Shown piece by piece: positions 31,701 to 42,200 of a stretch of 64,000 nt of DNA (positions are counted from its first letter, which is position 1; the number at the start of each line of letters is the position of its first letter). The stretch is from Hydractinia symbiolongicarpus (lineage: Eukaryota > Cnidaria > Hydrozoa > Anthoathecata > Hydractiniidae), in NCBI RefSeq assembly GCF_029227915.1, contig NC_079883.1, positions 28,396,001 to 28,460,000 on the forward strand. The letters run 5' to 3'. The position numbers and the translations under genes are program-made. Under the pieces are notes generated by a model. That model saw only the letters and a list, made by a program, of their open reading frames with translations, was not told where the DNA came from and searched no databases.

Positions 31701-34406
31701 GTTAAGTACGCTAATAAGTGATGGGATAATTTAAGGCAGTAATAAGATATTTTGTTAAAATTCTAGTGTGTAACTCATGGCTTAATGCATATGTTCACCT
31801 GTCCTTTCTATATTGCATTACTGTGTCTAAGGCACGATTATTACGCAGAGAATGACCACAAGTATTACTGATATATAGAAAAAAGTTTACACAAAAACAA
31901 AATTATGCTTGTACATATATACGAAAAATATACAAATTTTATTTTTGGAATACTAGAGGTAAAAACAAAAATGATGTTAAAAATCAAATAGTTTTGTAAA
32001 TTGATTAAGTAAACAGTAAGATAAACATAAGATTATACCTAACTAGTCGATAAGGCCGTGGAGAAATCCACTTAGGCTGGAGGGGCAATGTAAAAATTGG
32101 TTATTTTAGACCTTTTGTGATGTCAGTAGTACTTATGCGAAAACAAATTGACGAAATTCAGTTTATCCGCTGTCTCTATTGTGTAGAGCTCGACACGCTC
32201 ACGAAGAGAATGTATGTGAACATGTGATTTTGATGATTGGTTAATGATATATAAGGGTATAAAAATTATGCTGATGCCAGCAAAGACCCGCAAAAACAAA
32301 CAAAATTATTTTTTAGAAATTTGTATACCTGTTGCCTTTAACATATAGGTCTTTACACGCTGATCAAGAAAATGTATAGGATCATGTACTTTTGACAAAC
32401 GGTTACGGAGATATGGTGGTTTAAATGACTTTTGATGACGTCATCAACCCGTCCATTCCGAAACGGATTCGGGGACCCAGGTTTGGGAAAATTACCCAAA
32501 TTGGTCATAGGTGGTCCCTATTTACCCACACGGTAAAAAATCATTGACGTCATCATCTCGTTTCCAAGTTATTTGGCCTCAAAGTTTTAAGTGCACTGTA
32601 ATGGCTTCAGTAATTTAATATAGGATATTGACGTAAAATTATTGTTATTGACGTTGCGTCGTAACATCATAAAAATTAACATTTGAGACATACTTTTTTC
32701 GGTGACTTCAGAGAAAATTTCGGCGACATCAAAGGAAAACGACGATATCCACTATGACCGTCACATACACTCCGTATTATTATATAAGATTTATGTAGAT
32801 GTAAATAAGCAGCAAAAAATGAATAAAATAACATTTTTTATTTTTCAATATGAATAATTACTTTTCCTTTGTACATGTAAAATTTAGTATGCAGTCTTTC
32901 TAATCTTTGTTGAAGTTATACTTACAGAATACACATACAAGAATGTACATGCAAGACTTCCATAATTTTGGTTATTACCTTGTAAGTCAAACACATCAGT
33001 CATTGCTATATCGCTTAATTTATGAGATATCAAGTTCGAAAGTTTGGTCTCTCTAAACAAAAACATTTTAAGATACATAATAAAAATTAAACATACATAA
33101 ATATATTCTTTGCTGCAAGATTTTTCAGAAAAAGTTTAGAAGGTGTGAAAGGAGCACAGAGAAGTGCTTTTGGGTGTGCTTTATTGGTCAACTTTTCACA
33201 AAGATGGACATTTCCACCTAATCATCTGTGTGTGTGTATCTGCCCATACACACCTCTTTTGGAAAAACTTATTAGTTATACACTTGGTATGAGCCTATAC
33301 CTATTTAACATTCCCAATGGATCCTTTGTGGCATATTTAAAGCCTTCCTCTCTATATGTTTGAATAATCTTTTGTACTTGGCAATGCTTCAAACAGTCTT
33401 TGACTTTGACAAGATCTAAACAGTGATAAAAGTGCAGTTAAAACATTTATGAGTCAATCTAGAAGTCGACGATAGCGATTGTCTATAATTCAAAACAGCA
33501 AAAGAGATTTAGTACAGTGACATTTTTTTAATCTTAATTCCTAAATTATGGTGGCTAATATGTTCCCTATCAATGTTTCTATAAAATTCTCAAAAAAACT
33601 CAAATTCTTAGCATAGTTACTTGTTTCTCTAAAACAATTCAGTATGTTTAAAAACAGTAAACTATAAACTTAGTTTGTGAGAAAATATTTCAAAAGCTTT
33701 CATGATAGTGTTTTGAACAGAAAACAGAAGGTTTATTATATCTAGTTATGAAATGTAAAACTTGCATACAAGTAAATTTACATCTTCACCTGTTGCATAT
33801 TTTTGCAATAATAAAGAAATGTGTGAAACACTGAAAGTAAAATTTATGCACAATAAATAAATTTCGAAAACTTTCTGATATGCCTAAAAAAGGAAATGAC
33901 TTGCGCATCATGTTTCGCGATCCGTTAATTCAAACGCTGAATGGGTTGACAGCCCTAAATAAAACAAGATCCCACAAAACTTAAATTTTGCATTTTTTGT
34001 TTTTAACCTAAGGGTGGTTGATGTATACTAAAAAAAAAAAAAAAAGAAAGACACTATTTTCAATAAAATATCAAGCTTTTCTTTTCTATGTTTTTCTCTG
34101 AAAAAGTTCTGTCCAGTGTTGTTTTACAATAGGATTAAAATTTGCCACTGACACCCTACATAATCAGTTAAACAACGCAACTTCTGTAACTTGTTGCTAA
34201 AGCACAAAAAAAATGAAATGAAATACAAATATATATATATATATATATGATTACATTGAAATTTGCAAATTTCTACCTTGATCTTGCTCCTTGATGTCTT
34301 TAGTCAGTGGTTTAAGGCCATGTACACCAGTAACAGATTTGTATGTACGATAAAAATTTGTCAATGGTTTGAAGCGTTGGCTTTGTAATTCTTTCAGTCG
34401 AAACAT
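19740..34406 (-). CDS. DHTKD1: 2-oxoadipate dehydrogenase E1 (DHTKD1), about 23 exons
   Basis: Mitochondrial thiamine-diphosphate E1 that decarboxylates 2-oxoadipate in lysine and tryptophan breakdown. Exons, 5' to 3': 34406-34277, 33415-33301, 33052-32979, 31582-31476, 28330-28223, 28099-27988, 27837-27740, 26763-26700, 26215-26007, 25770-25655, 25414-25339, 25220-25132, 24842-24565, 24229-24047, 23643-23507, 23232-23076, 22684-22584, 22257-22156, 21683-21621, 21407-21228, 20445-20382, 20127-20042. All join in phase and give 883 codons (human DHTKD1 about 919). Landmarks are [16 protein letters not shown], the ThDP motif GDAAVAGQ to VNNQ (about 332-366), [21 protein letters not shown] and PLIVASPK; the C-terminal PWSFV-type block separates it from OGDH. 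The basic N-terminus fits mitochondrial import. The last exon (about 30 codons) is unresolved: a frame with [17 protein letters not shown] at about 19742-19815 fits, but no in-phase splice joins it. The exon 22 donor (GTACCA) is weak. Confidence 0.93.
20648..21100. mobile_element. 453-bp MITE with 5-bp target duplication, in a DHTKD1 intron
   Basis: Inverted ends CAGGGTGACCACT and AGTGATCACCCTG, flanked by a perfect TTCAA direct repeat (20643-20647 and 21101-21105). CAG ends with a 5-bp duplication again suggest hAT5-like. The interior is rich in TTAAGGA motifs. Confidence 0.75.
22072..22130 (+). repeat. 22-bp tandem repeat
   Basis: About 2.6 copies of ACCGATAAACAACGGACAAAC-like units in the intron between DHTKD1 exons 18 and 19. 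Confidence 0.6.
29910..30003 (+). repeat. 46-bp tandem duplication
   Basis: Two nearly identical copies beginning ATGATAACTTTAGATCTG at 29910 and 29956, in the long intron between DHTKD1 exons 4 and 5. Confidence 0.75.
30333..31004. repeat. Palindromic array of 44-bp repeats
   Basis: A 44-bp unit (core GTTGATGACACTGTCTGTG) occurs six times forward from about 30372. It then flips at a centre near 30619 (TGTGAAACAGTTTCACA) and occurs eight or more times in reverse to about 30985. Short flipped fragments cap both ends (30333-30352 and about 30987-31004). The left arm of about 245 bp pairs almost perfectly with the right arm. It lies in the 3.1-kb intron between DHTKD1 exons 4 and 5. Loss of one arm or the addition of repeats during assembly should be kept in mind. 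Confidence 0.95.
32043..32789 (-). mobile_element. 747-bp Helitron-like element in a DHTKD1 intron
   Basis: Read on the minus strand it starts TCTTATATAATAATACGG after an A (32790), and ends with a hairpin (GTGGATTTCTCCAC), a short spacer and GACTAG followed by T. These match the termini of the 19302 element. The interior shares AGAAATTTGTATACCTGTTG and ATGTATAGGATCATGTACTT blocks with 61083-61490. No Rep/helicase coding is seen, so it is non-autonomous. Confidence 0.7.
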
Positions 34407-35377
34407 GGTTATTGTAACATTCAGAGGGTTTTTTTCCAATATTTAATAATTGTCCTAAAAAGGAATAATTTTTTTTAAAATGACGAAAAGTTGAACAACA
34501 ACAACATTAAACAATAATAAAAATAAAAATACAAAAATTAAATAAATTGGCCTTGTTACAAAAATGAAAAAGGCGACTGAAAAACATTTTAGAAACTTCC
34601 AGGAAGCCTTGTGGGTGCCAGTCTTAGGATATTGAGGTTTTTGCTCTTATTGACATGGTATTTCCTAATTGGAAATACCCTCTTAGATATTATATCTAAT
34701 CAAATGTTTTACGGCAAGATGGCTGAAATTCACATTTACTTTGGTTGACATAGAATATAAATGTATACGACTACGGACATGTACAACCACAGACAATTTA
34801 GTAAATCAAAGTATTCTTCTTTCTCCCACTTAAAGCTAAAGCAGAACATAAGTTTTGTTCAGAATGGACTAAAAAATTGTTCCTTTTTGCTGATTTTTAG
34901 TCGCATGCAACAAACTTATTCTAAAAAATCCTTTTATAACTTTCTAATCAAGGAATTATTTTAATTACTTTTGTTTATTTTTATTATTAACAACTATAGT
35001 AACATAACAAATATAGTTGAAAATGTTATGACAGAACCGTGCTTTTTGCACACAGTTGAATAAGCGTAATAATTAAACTGTTATAATAAAATAAAAATGA
35101 GTGTCAGGGATCGTTTCCATGATCATTTCAAAAATATATAATCCATTATATTGCATTTTTTAAAACAAAGTCAATAGATAAATTCCCTGTTTCTCGTCAA
35201 TAAAAGTCCTAAAATGCTAGTTGTGAGAGGGGGGTTTCTGTCCCCCCCCCCCCACCCCTCCTATGTAACTTTTGACAGGCTTACGAATTTGTTAATTGGA
35301 TTAAATTTGGCACACTTATAGTACATCATGTAAGAAAATCGCAGAAATAAATTTTTTCTTATCTTAACACTTTTTCT
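34407..35377. promoter_or_regulatory. DHTKD1 5' flank
   Basis: Upstream (on the minus strand) of the DHTKD1 ATG at 34406-34404. A T-rich tract ending in AG (about 34456) lies close to the start, so a leader splice is likely. Otherwise AT-rich DNA, with a C run at 35242-35253. An (AT)n run at 34229-34248 lies just inside intron 1. Confidence 0.4.
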
Positions 35378-35535
35378 GTGTAGCTCAAAATGGGTCTGCG
35401 TAGCTCAAAATGAGCATTAAATACTCTAGGACTCTCCATCTACGCCATGGCTCTTCCTGGAAATAAAAGGATATATCCCTTGATATTTGTGAGGCTAGAC
35501 ATGTTTAATATGCACATCTAGCTATCTATCTATTT
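35378..35535 (+). mobile_element. 5'-truncated SINE, family B
   Basis: Only the last 160 bp are present, from GTAGCTCAAAATGGG through ATTAAATACTCTAGGACTCT to TATCTATCTATTT. Confidence 0.75.
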
Positions 35536-36887
35536 AGAGGCTTGCTTTAAATATGCAACTGGCTAGCTCTTATAGTTGCTATCTGTATATTTCAGATATA
35601 ACTAGTTAAAGAAAAACAAAGTTATACATAATTAGTGGGTTAATAAAATTTTATTTGTTGTCAACAAGCTTAAACCAGCAAGCTTGAATTGAAACCAACA
35701 ACCCTTGAAACATTTTCTTGGATCTTGGAGCGTCCGATGCAGATTACGTCGCTGAATTTGGTCTTTTACATCTAGGTCCGCAAAAAATGAAATAGGTGCA
35801 TATAGTATGTAGTAGTATGTAGCATATAGTAAATCTCCCAGAGGGGCACGTAAAGTATACATGAAAATATCAACCCAGGGTCAATTTCGTTCGTTGAGCT
35901 TCTTTCTTATTTTTGCTGGTAACTAGCCACATATCAGAAAGCCAAAAGAGGCTATGGGGACAAGATTAGACCCAGGGTCACCCTTGTTCCGAAGCAAATG
36001 GAGAAAGTACTAGACTGCACGCAAAAGTAAATCTTTGGGTATTTTACACGCACATGAAACATTTACAAATGCTTAGAACAACTATAGAGTTCACCGGCAA
36101 AGAATAGAGATTAAGAGTACGTCTAAGGGTAATTTTGTTATAATAATAAAACAATTTGTCAACGATTATGCAAAGAGATAAATAAATATTACAATGTAAT
36201 GGGAAAATAAATAGTAAGAATATTGAGTTTCTTTTGTGTTTCGTAATAAAAATATAAAAGGTAGCTACAAAATGGTCTAAAAAAAGTGGGAAAGGTAACA
36301 TCTGACGATTTGAAGACTACTACAAAGTACAAAATTTTCACCGTGGCGAAACCTTAGTGGTGTCACGGAAGGACAGCCACTATCTAATCCACCCAACCTT
36401 ATCTCCAAGACTTGTTAGGAGTTTTATACTTGGAGGCATGGACAGGTGACTAGTTTTAAATTTTGAGGGAATGGCTTCGACGAAGGAAAATATTTCAAAT
36501 GTAGCAACAACTAATTGAATAAAACCAAAACTATGTCTGATCCATTGATTCTCGACCTCGAGCGCACGCACACGCACACACGTGAAAAGTCAATGCGGGA
36601 TATTGCGACTATGCTATATTCATCCGCCACCACGGAACTAAATGGGGTTCTAGTTATTGAAAAAATTTATTCGATCGTGGTCAGTTTGTTTTCTGCTCTG
36701 GTCTGGTGCAGTGGGACAGTGTGCCATGTGAGTATAATTGCATCATGAAACGAATTAAATGTTCATAGTTTTTCCATGAAACGATTTTATAATTTTCAAT
36801 AAAAAATGAAACGATTTTGAAACTATTCTGAAACGATTTTATAACAATTTTGAAAAAAAAGGTTGAAGCAATTTGATACGATTTTCA
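35536..36887. other. Intergenic DNA, 35.5-36.9 kb
   Basis: No supported gene. Several open frames on both strands lack coding character. A short (CACACG)n tract lies at about 36563-36580, and irregular GAAACGATTTT repeats at 36749-36885. Confidence 0.4.
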
Positions 36888-37232
36888 GATAGATAGATAG
36901 ATGTGCATATTTTACATGGCTAGCCTCACAAATATCGAGGGATATACCCTGTCTATTATTTCCAGGAGGGGCCATGGCGTAGATGAAGAGTCCTAGAGTA
37001 TTTAATGCTCATTTTGAGCTAAGACCCAATTAGAGCCCGCGCTCACTAGACAACTCCCGGCAACATCCAACGGCCCACACAGTGTGCCATCTTCCCAATT
37101 TCCCTCACATGGCTTGGGTTAACCCGGGGCTATGGTAACATTCACTCGCCCATGTTGAATCGCCGTCAAGAGGAATCGAACCCTGGTCTCCCGCACAGAG
37201 TACGAGAGCTATAACCACTAATCTACGGCGCC
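36888..37232 (-). mobile_element. SINE, family B, near full length
   Basis: Inverted copy of the 38227 element, from the (AGAT)n tail at 36888 to the tRNA-like head ending CTACGGCGCC at 37232. The B box reads GGTTCGATTCC on the minus strand. Confidence 0.85.
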
Positions 37233-37359
37233 AAAGTATCAAATGTAATAATACAATGCTTAAAGGTGCAGGACGCATTATTTAAACGAATTTTGAAATG
37301 AATGAACTAATTAAAAACCAATTAAATTTGTGAAACAAAAAATTTTCTTTTCTTTAAAA

Positions 37360-37536
37360 AGTTGCCATATTCGTTTTAAAATGACAAGAAAACCTATATA
37401 TGAGGCTTTAAAGTTGCTGTATTTTAATCTAATGTGGCGTAAAAAAATTTATATAAAGCTTTAAAGTTTCCATATTTCATTCTACAATGTAGAGAAAACA
37501 TCCCTGCGAAGTTTTAAAGTTGCCATATTTATTAAG
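37360..37536. repeat. Diverged tandem repeat, about 70-bp unit
   Basis: Three or so copies of a TTTAAAGTTGCCATATTT-type unit just left of the MITE fragment. Confidence 0.4.
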
Positions 37537-37983
37537 TGATGTAATGAAGTAAACCACCATGTAGATGTGGCCTGGGAACACCTTAGATCAATTACCATTT
37601 TTCTATCACTGTTCTTCGTTCTTAAGTTCTTAAAATGCTATCTAAAACAGCATTTTTATTGCTGCTTTTCGTTCTTAAGTTTTTAAAATGCGATCTAAAA
37701 AAGCTTTTCTATCGCGGTTTTTCGTTCTCAAGTTCTTAAAATGTGATCTGTAAAACCCTTTCTATCGCCGTTCTTCGTTCTTAAACTTTTAAAATGCGAT
37801 CTAAAAAGCTTTTTCTATTGCCATTCTTCGTTCTTAAACTTTTAAAACACGATCTAAAAAAGCATTTCTATCGCCCCTTAAAATATTCAAGTCACAATTT
37901 TATCATTTTCTTCACAAAGTGGTTCCCAAAAATGGCATTCTGATTCGCAAATTGCAAATTACGAACTGCTAATTCGAACCCTG
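37537..37983 (-). mobile_element. Truncated copy of the 41601 MITE with an expanded internal repeat
   Basis: The right end CTAATTCGAACCCTG (ending 37983) equals the terminus of the 804-bp element at 41601-42404, and the left part matches its GTGGCCTGGGAACACC region in inverted orientation. The other terminus is missing. Inside, a 53-bp unit with CGTTCTTAAG is repeated five times at an exact 53-bp step (about 37601-37875), where the other copy has about one and a half. Confidence 0.75.
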
Positions 37984-38226
37984 GCAAGTTTTATCAAAGT
38001 TTATGGCCAAGAGTTTCAACCTATAAGTAGGAATAAAACGTTTCTTTCTTTCTTTTATTTAAGTTGTTTTTAGTTTAATATCCAAAAAATGACAATAAAA
38101 CAATTAAAATATTGTAGTATTGTGCTTATATATAAAGCTTGAATTATACAATCACAAATACTCTACTGAACAGAACATAAACATAACGTATTATTTTAAT
38201 ATTTGAAATAATTAGGGGATAATTGT

Positions 38227-38580
38227 GGCGCCGTAGATTAGTGGTTATAGCTTTCGTACTCTGTGCGGGAGACCAGGGTTCGATTCCTCTTGACGGCGAT
38301 TCAACATGGGCGAGTGAATGTTACCATAGCCCCGGGTTAACCCAAGCCATGTGAGGGAAATTGGGGAGATGGCACACTGTGTGGGCCGTTGGATGTTGCC
38401 GGGAGTTGTCTAGTAGAGCGTGGGCCCTACTAATTGGGTCTGCGTAGCTCAAAATGGGCATTAAATACTCTAGGACTCTCCATCTAAGCCATGGCCCCTC
38501 CTGGAAATAATAGACAGGGTATATCCCTCGATATTTGTGAGGCTAGCCATGTAAAATATGCACATCTATCTATCTATCTC
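38227..38580 (+). mobile_element. Full-length SINE, family B, tRNA-derived head
   Basis: The head at 38229-38298 folds like a tRNA: CGCCGT pairs with ACGGCG as acceptor stem, the A box is TAGATTAGTGG and the B box GGTTCGATTCC. A body of about 270 bp with CCATAGCCCCGGGTTAACCC follows, and the element ends in (TATC)n. Five copies in this window (two more near full length in reverse, two truncated) show it is an interspersed element. Confidence 0.9.
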
Positions 38581-39237
38581 TAGCAGCAAATATAAACAAA
38601 TTGAATAAATAGACTTCCAAAAAAAAAGAGAAAAAAAAAGGTCAACTATAAGAGTTGCAAAGCTTAATTTAATCATGACTACACATTGTGCTTTTTTCGT
38701 ATTTTCGCTAATTTGAAAAAGCTTTCGCAAACATAAGAAAACATTAATTAATCACACGCCTAAACAAATTTGCGCCTGTAGAGGGAAGTATTTCGTACGC
38801 TTCTCTAGAAATCGTCTGTCACACTTTAACCTTATTTTTTTGCGCAGATAAAAATGCTCTTGACACATGTCACACAATTTCTTTATCACATATTAATAAA
38901 TTTAACACCATTTTAATGTCATGTTGATAAAATAACAGGTTTTGTGCAAATGTTTTGCTTTTTCCAAATTTTTAATTTTCTGGTTGATATTGTGAATGTG
39001 CAAACGTTTACTCAAATACAATTGTGGAGATCACGTCTGATTACTTGGTCTGCCAATTTAGTGAAAATTGTACATTGAATGTTGTCTCCCTTATGTAAAA
39101 CTAAAGAAAAAGAATTAGTTAATTATTCCCAATTATAAAATTGAGTTATTTTATTATAGCAAATACACATGTATGAAGGTTATTTTCGACCAATTCGTCC
39201 ACTGTGGCCGGTATAAATTGATTGTGCATGAGTGGAG
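38581..39237. promoter_or_regulatory. 5' flank of the 230-residue protein gene
   Basis: AT-rich, with an A-rich stretch at about 38619-38640 and no coding signal. It must contain the promoter of the gene starting at 39238. Confidence 0.35.
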
Positions 39238-42200
39238 ATGGAAGATAAACAGAACTGCAAGAGTAACCTTTATCCATTTCTGAGAACAATGACAGCTCCA
39301 TCAAGCTCTTACAACAAAGATTTCTTGGTTCAAAATTTCAATAACTCATCATCTTCTGACTACCAGAGGAGGTAACGTTTGTGGTTAAATTTTTGTTGTT
39401 GTTGTTGTTGTATTGTGATTAAATTTTGGTACTTATTTTGATACACTTAACTTTTGCAATAAAACAGTTTTTAATAAAATTATACATATTAACATGAAGC
39501 GCACATAGCACCAAATTCTTATTGAATGAACACATACCTCTAATTTTTAAGGACAACAATTTCCTGTTATTTTGTTATGCTAAGTTTGACTGAAAAGTGG
39601 TGAGGCAAGGTGTTAAGATGTTATTTAAAATATAAAGCTTATTGCCTTGTAGATTTAATAGGACACAGCTTCATGGTAAACGAAAGTGTGCATCTGAAAG
39701 GTACGAAGTTTAGATTACATACAGGAATATGTTTTATTTACTCTTTGTTAATATAACTTAATTTTTTCATGACGCAGCTGACCCTAATTTTGTAATACTT
39801 TGTAATACTTGGACAAAATTTGTTGTCTATTTAAATGCTTTATTTATGACAAAAGTTTTCTGGTCATTTAAATCTTTGTAATGGTTGTTACAAGCATTCT
39901 TTCAGGCTTATCATGCCTCCTGGAAACTCACTGTGGACTTTTTATTCCACTAAAAGTAGACTTTTTAATCACTTTTTCCTCAAATTTTCTTATTTCTTAT
40001 TGTTTCAAAATGCATTTCATATTTCTTTCTTTACACATGCGATAAGAATATACTTCAAAATTTCTCAATTGCTTTGGAAAAAATGAAAATTTTTTCAAAA
40101 CTCCTAATTAAAAGTCCTTAAATATTCTCTTGGTAGCCTTATCTCTGTTTTACCAGGCCTTTGTAATGTGTGTTGGGTATTATATGGTAATTTATGCCAT
40201 TCTATTGCCATTCAAAACCTGTCCAATGTATTTTTTCAAAATGTCCAACAAATTTTGATGCAAACAGTTATTATGTCTGGTAACTAAGTGCTAATTAAGT
40301 AAACACAAAATTGCATTTATAGTTTATTATATTCTAATTTCCAAAGCTGCTTTAATTAAAGGTTAAACTCTGATCTAATAAATGAAATAATTGAGTAGTG
40401 AAAAATTACTTTACAAATTTGTGTTTTTTTAACGTGACTCTTTTTTTTTTCTGTGGAAAGTTTATCATTTCTTGAACATGATAGTTTAGTAGGCGAAGTT
40501 TCGGGAGATCCTTCTCCCATCATCAGGCAAAGTAATGGTTCCATTTCAATTTCAGTGTATTGTAAACCAACACACACTGACCAGTACCTTAACTTCGAAT
40601 CAAACCATCAGAGATCTTGCAAAGAAAGTGTCGTATCTTCATTACTGAATCGTGCCAACAGTGTTGTCAGTGACAAACAGGAGAGGAAAGAAGAAATTCG
40701 ACGTGTGTACGTAGGCAAAAAAAAAGAAAGTTTAAGCAACGAATACAAGAAAATATGCGCCCAGTGAGAAACGGAGATGTGAAGAAAAACAAAATTGCGG
40801 ACCACAGCTGGAGCAGAAGTCATCAGTTTAATTGGGATGAAAAGAAAATCATTGACAGAGAATCCAGAACAACGGCCAGGAAGATTAAAGAAACCATCAA
40901 CAGTGTAGCACGTAACAAACACATAAACAGCATCTCGTATCAACTTCCTGAGATTTGGTTACCAGCCCTACAGAAGAAGTAGTTACCTACATCTAGGTCT
41001 GAAAATGTTAATTACCGTAATTAACTGTAATTATCAGCTCCTTTCTGATTGGTTAATTTTTATGAATTTCAATCCTCTGCAATTATATAAATACGCTCCC
41101 ATCATCTGGCAAAGTAAAATGATGTTGAGACGTCGCCTACTAAACTATCATGTTCAAAAAATGATAAACTTTCCACAGTAATATGAATACTGAACAGACA
41201 AACCGAAATAATATCTTCAATAATATCTATTTTTTTCTATTGCTTTTCAAAGTCAATGCTCTTATATTTAATGTGACGTAATTTGTGACAATTTTTTAAG
41301 AGGCGAGACATTACAGTATATACAGTTCTTAATTACACTTGTGAAATACATTCATCACAGTATTAGATTTCTATGTGATGTGTAGTTGTGGTGCAGTAAA
41401 CTGTGGCAATTCTTTCCCAAAAAAAAAACGATAACTGATTTGAGAGGATTCAGGTGATTTAGAGGAAATCAAAGCAGTATTTATCATCACATATCCTGGT
41501 GTGAGTCACAATGGGTTTAATACATAATTTTTAAATTGTTTTTGCATTCGCATTTGAGAGCTCATAATGACTTGGTTTACTAAGTGAATATACTATACTA
41601 CAGGGTTCGAATTAGCAGTTCGCAATTCGCAATTTGCGAATCGAAATGCCATTTTTGCGAATCACTTTGCGAAGAAAATGATAAAATTGCGAATTGAATA
41701 TTTTTAGGTGGCGTTAGAAATGCTTTTTTAGATCGCATTTTGAAAACTTAAGAATGAAGAACGGCGATAGGAAAGGTTTTTAGATCATGGTTCAAAATAT
41801 TAACATGAAGCAATTTTTTTCCTGGATTTGAAAGGAACTCGCTATCCTATTGTGTTTTTGAATAAAAGCAATTATTTTTGCAAATTGAGCGTACGCGCAC
41901 ACTTTAATCTGGACAGTACTGTAAACAGTATTTTACTGCATGACTCATGTTTGAAACAAACATATTTTTTGTAAAAGCGACTTTAATCAGTATACTGTAT
42001 TTAACTTGCATTTTAATGTTCACAAAAACTGGTTAAGAACCTCTGAAACATTAATTACATTTTGAATATTTTTTTACAGCATGCTGTAAAAATAAACTTA
42101 TTTCATTTTTGCAACATTATTTTGGCTATCACAGACAGGAAAGTTAAAACTGAGAGAGTCGCTAGTTCAGACGCTCAATTCTTGTGTTTGGGGTTAACGA

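Noticed and set aside
36515-36748. Plus-strand ORF with a His-Thr repeat
   Set aside because: Arises from a CACACG microsatellite; no family resemblance.
38229-38298. tRNA-like cloverleaf with good acceptor stem
   Set aside because: It is part of the repeated family B SINE, present several times in both orientations.
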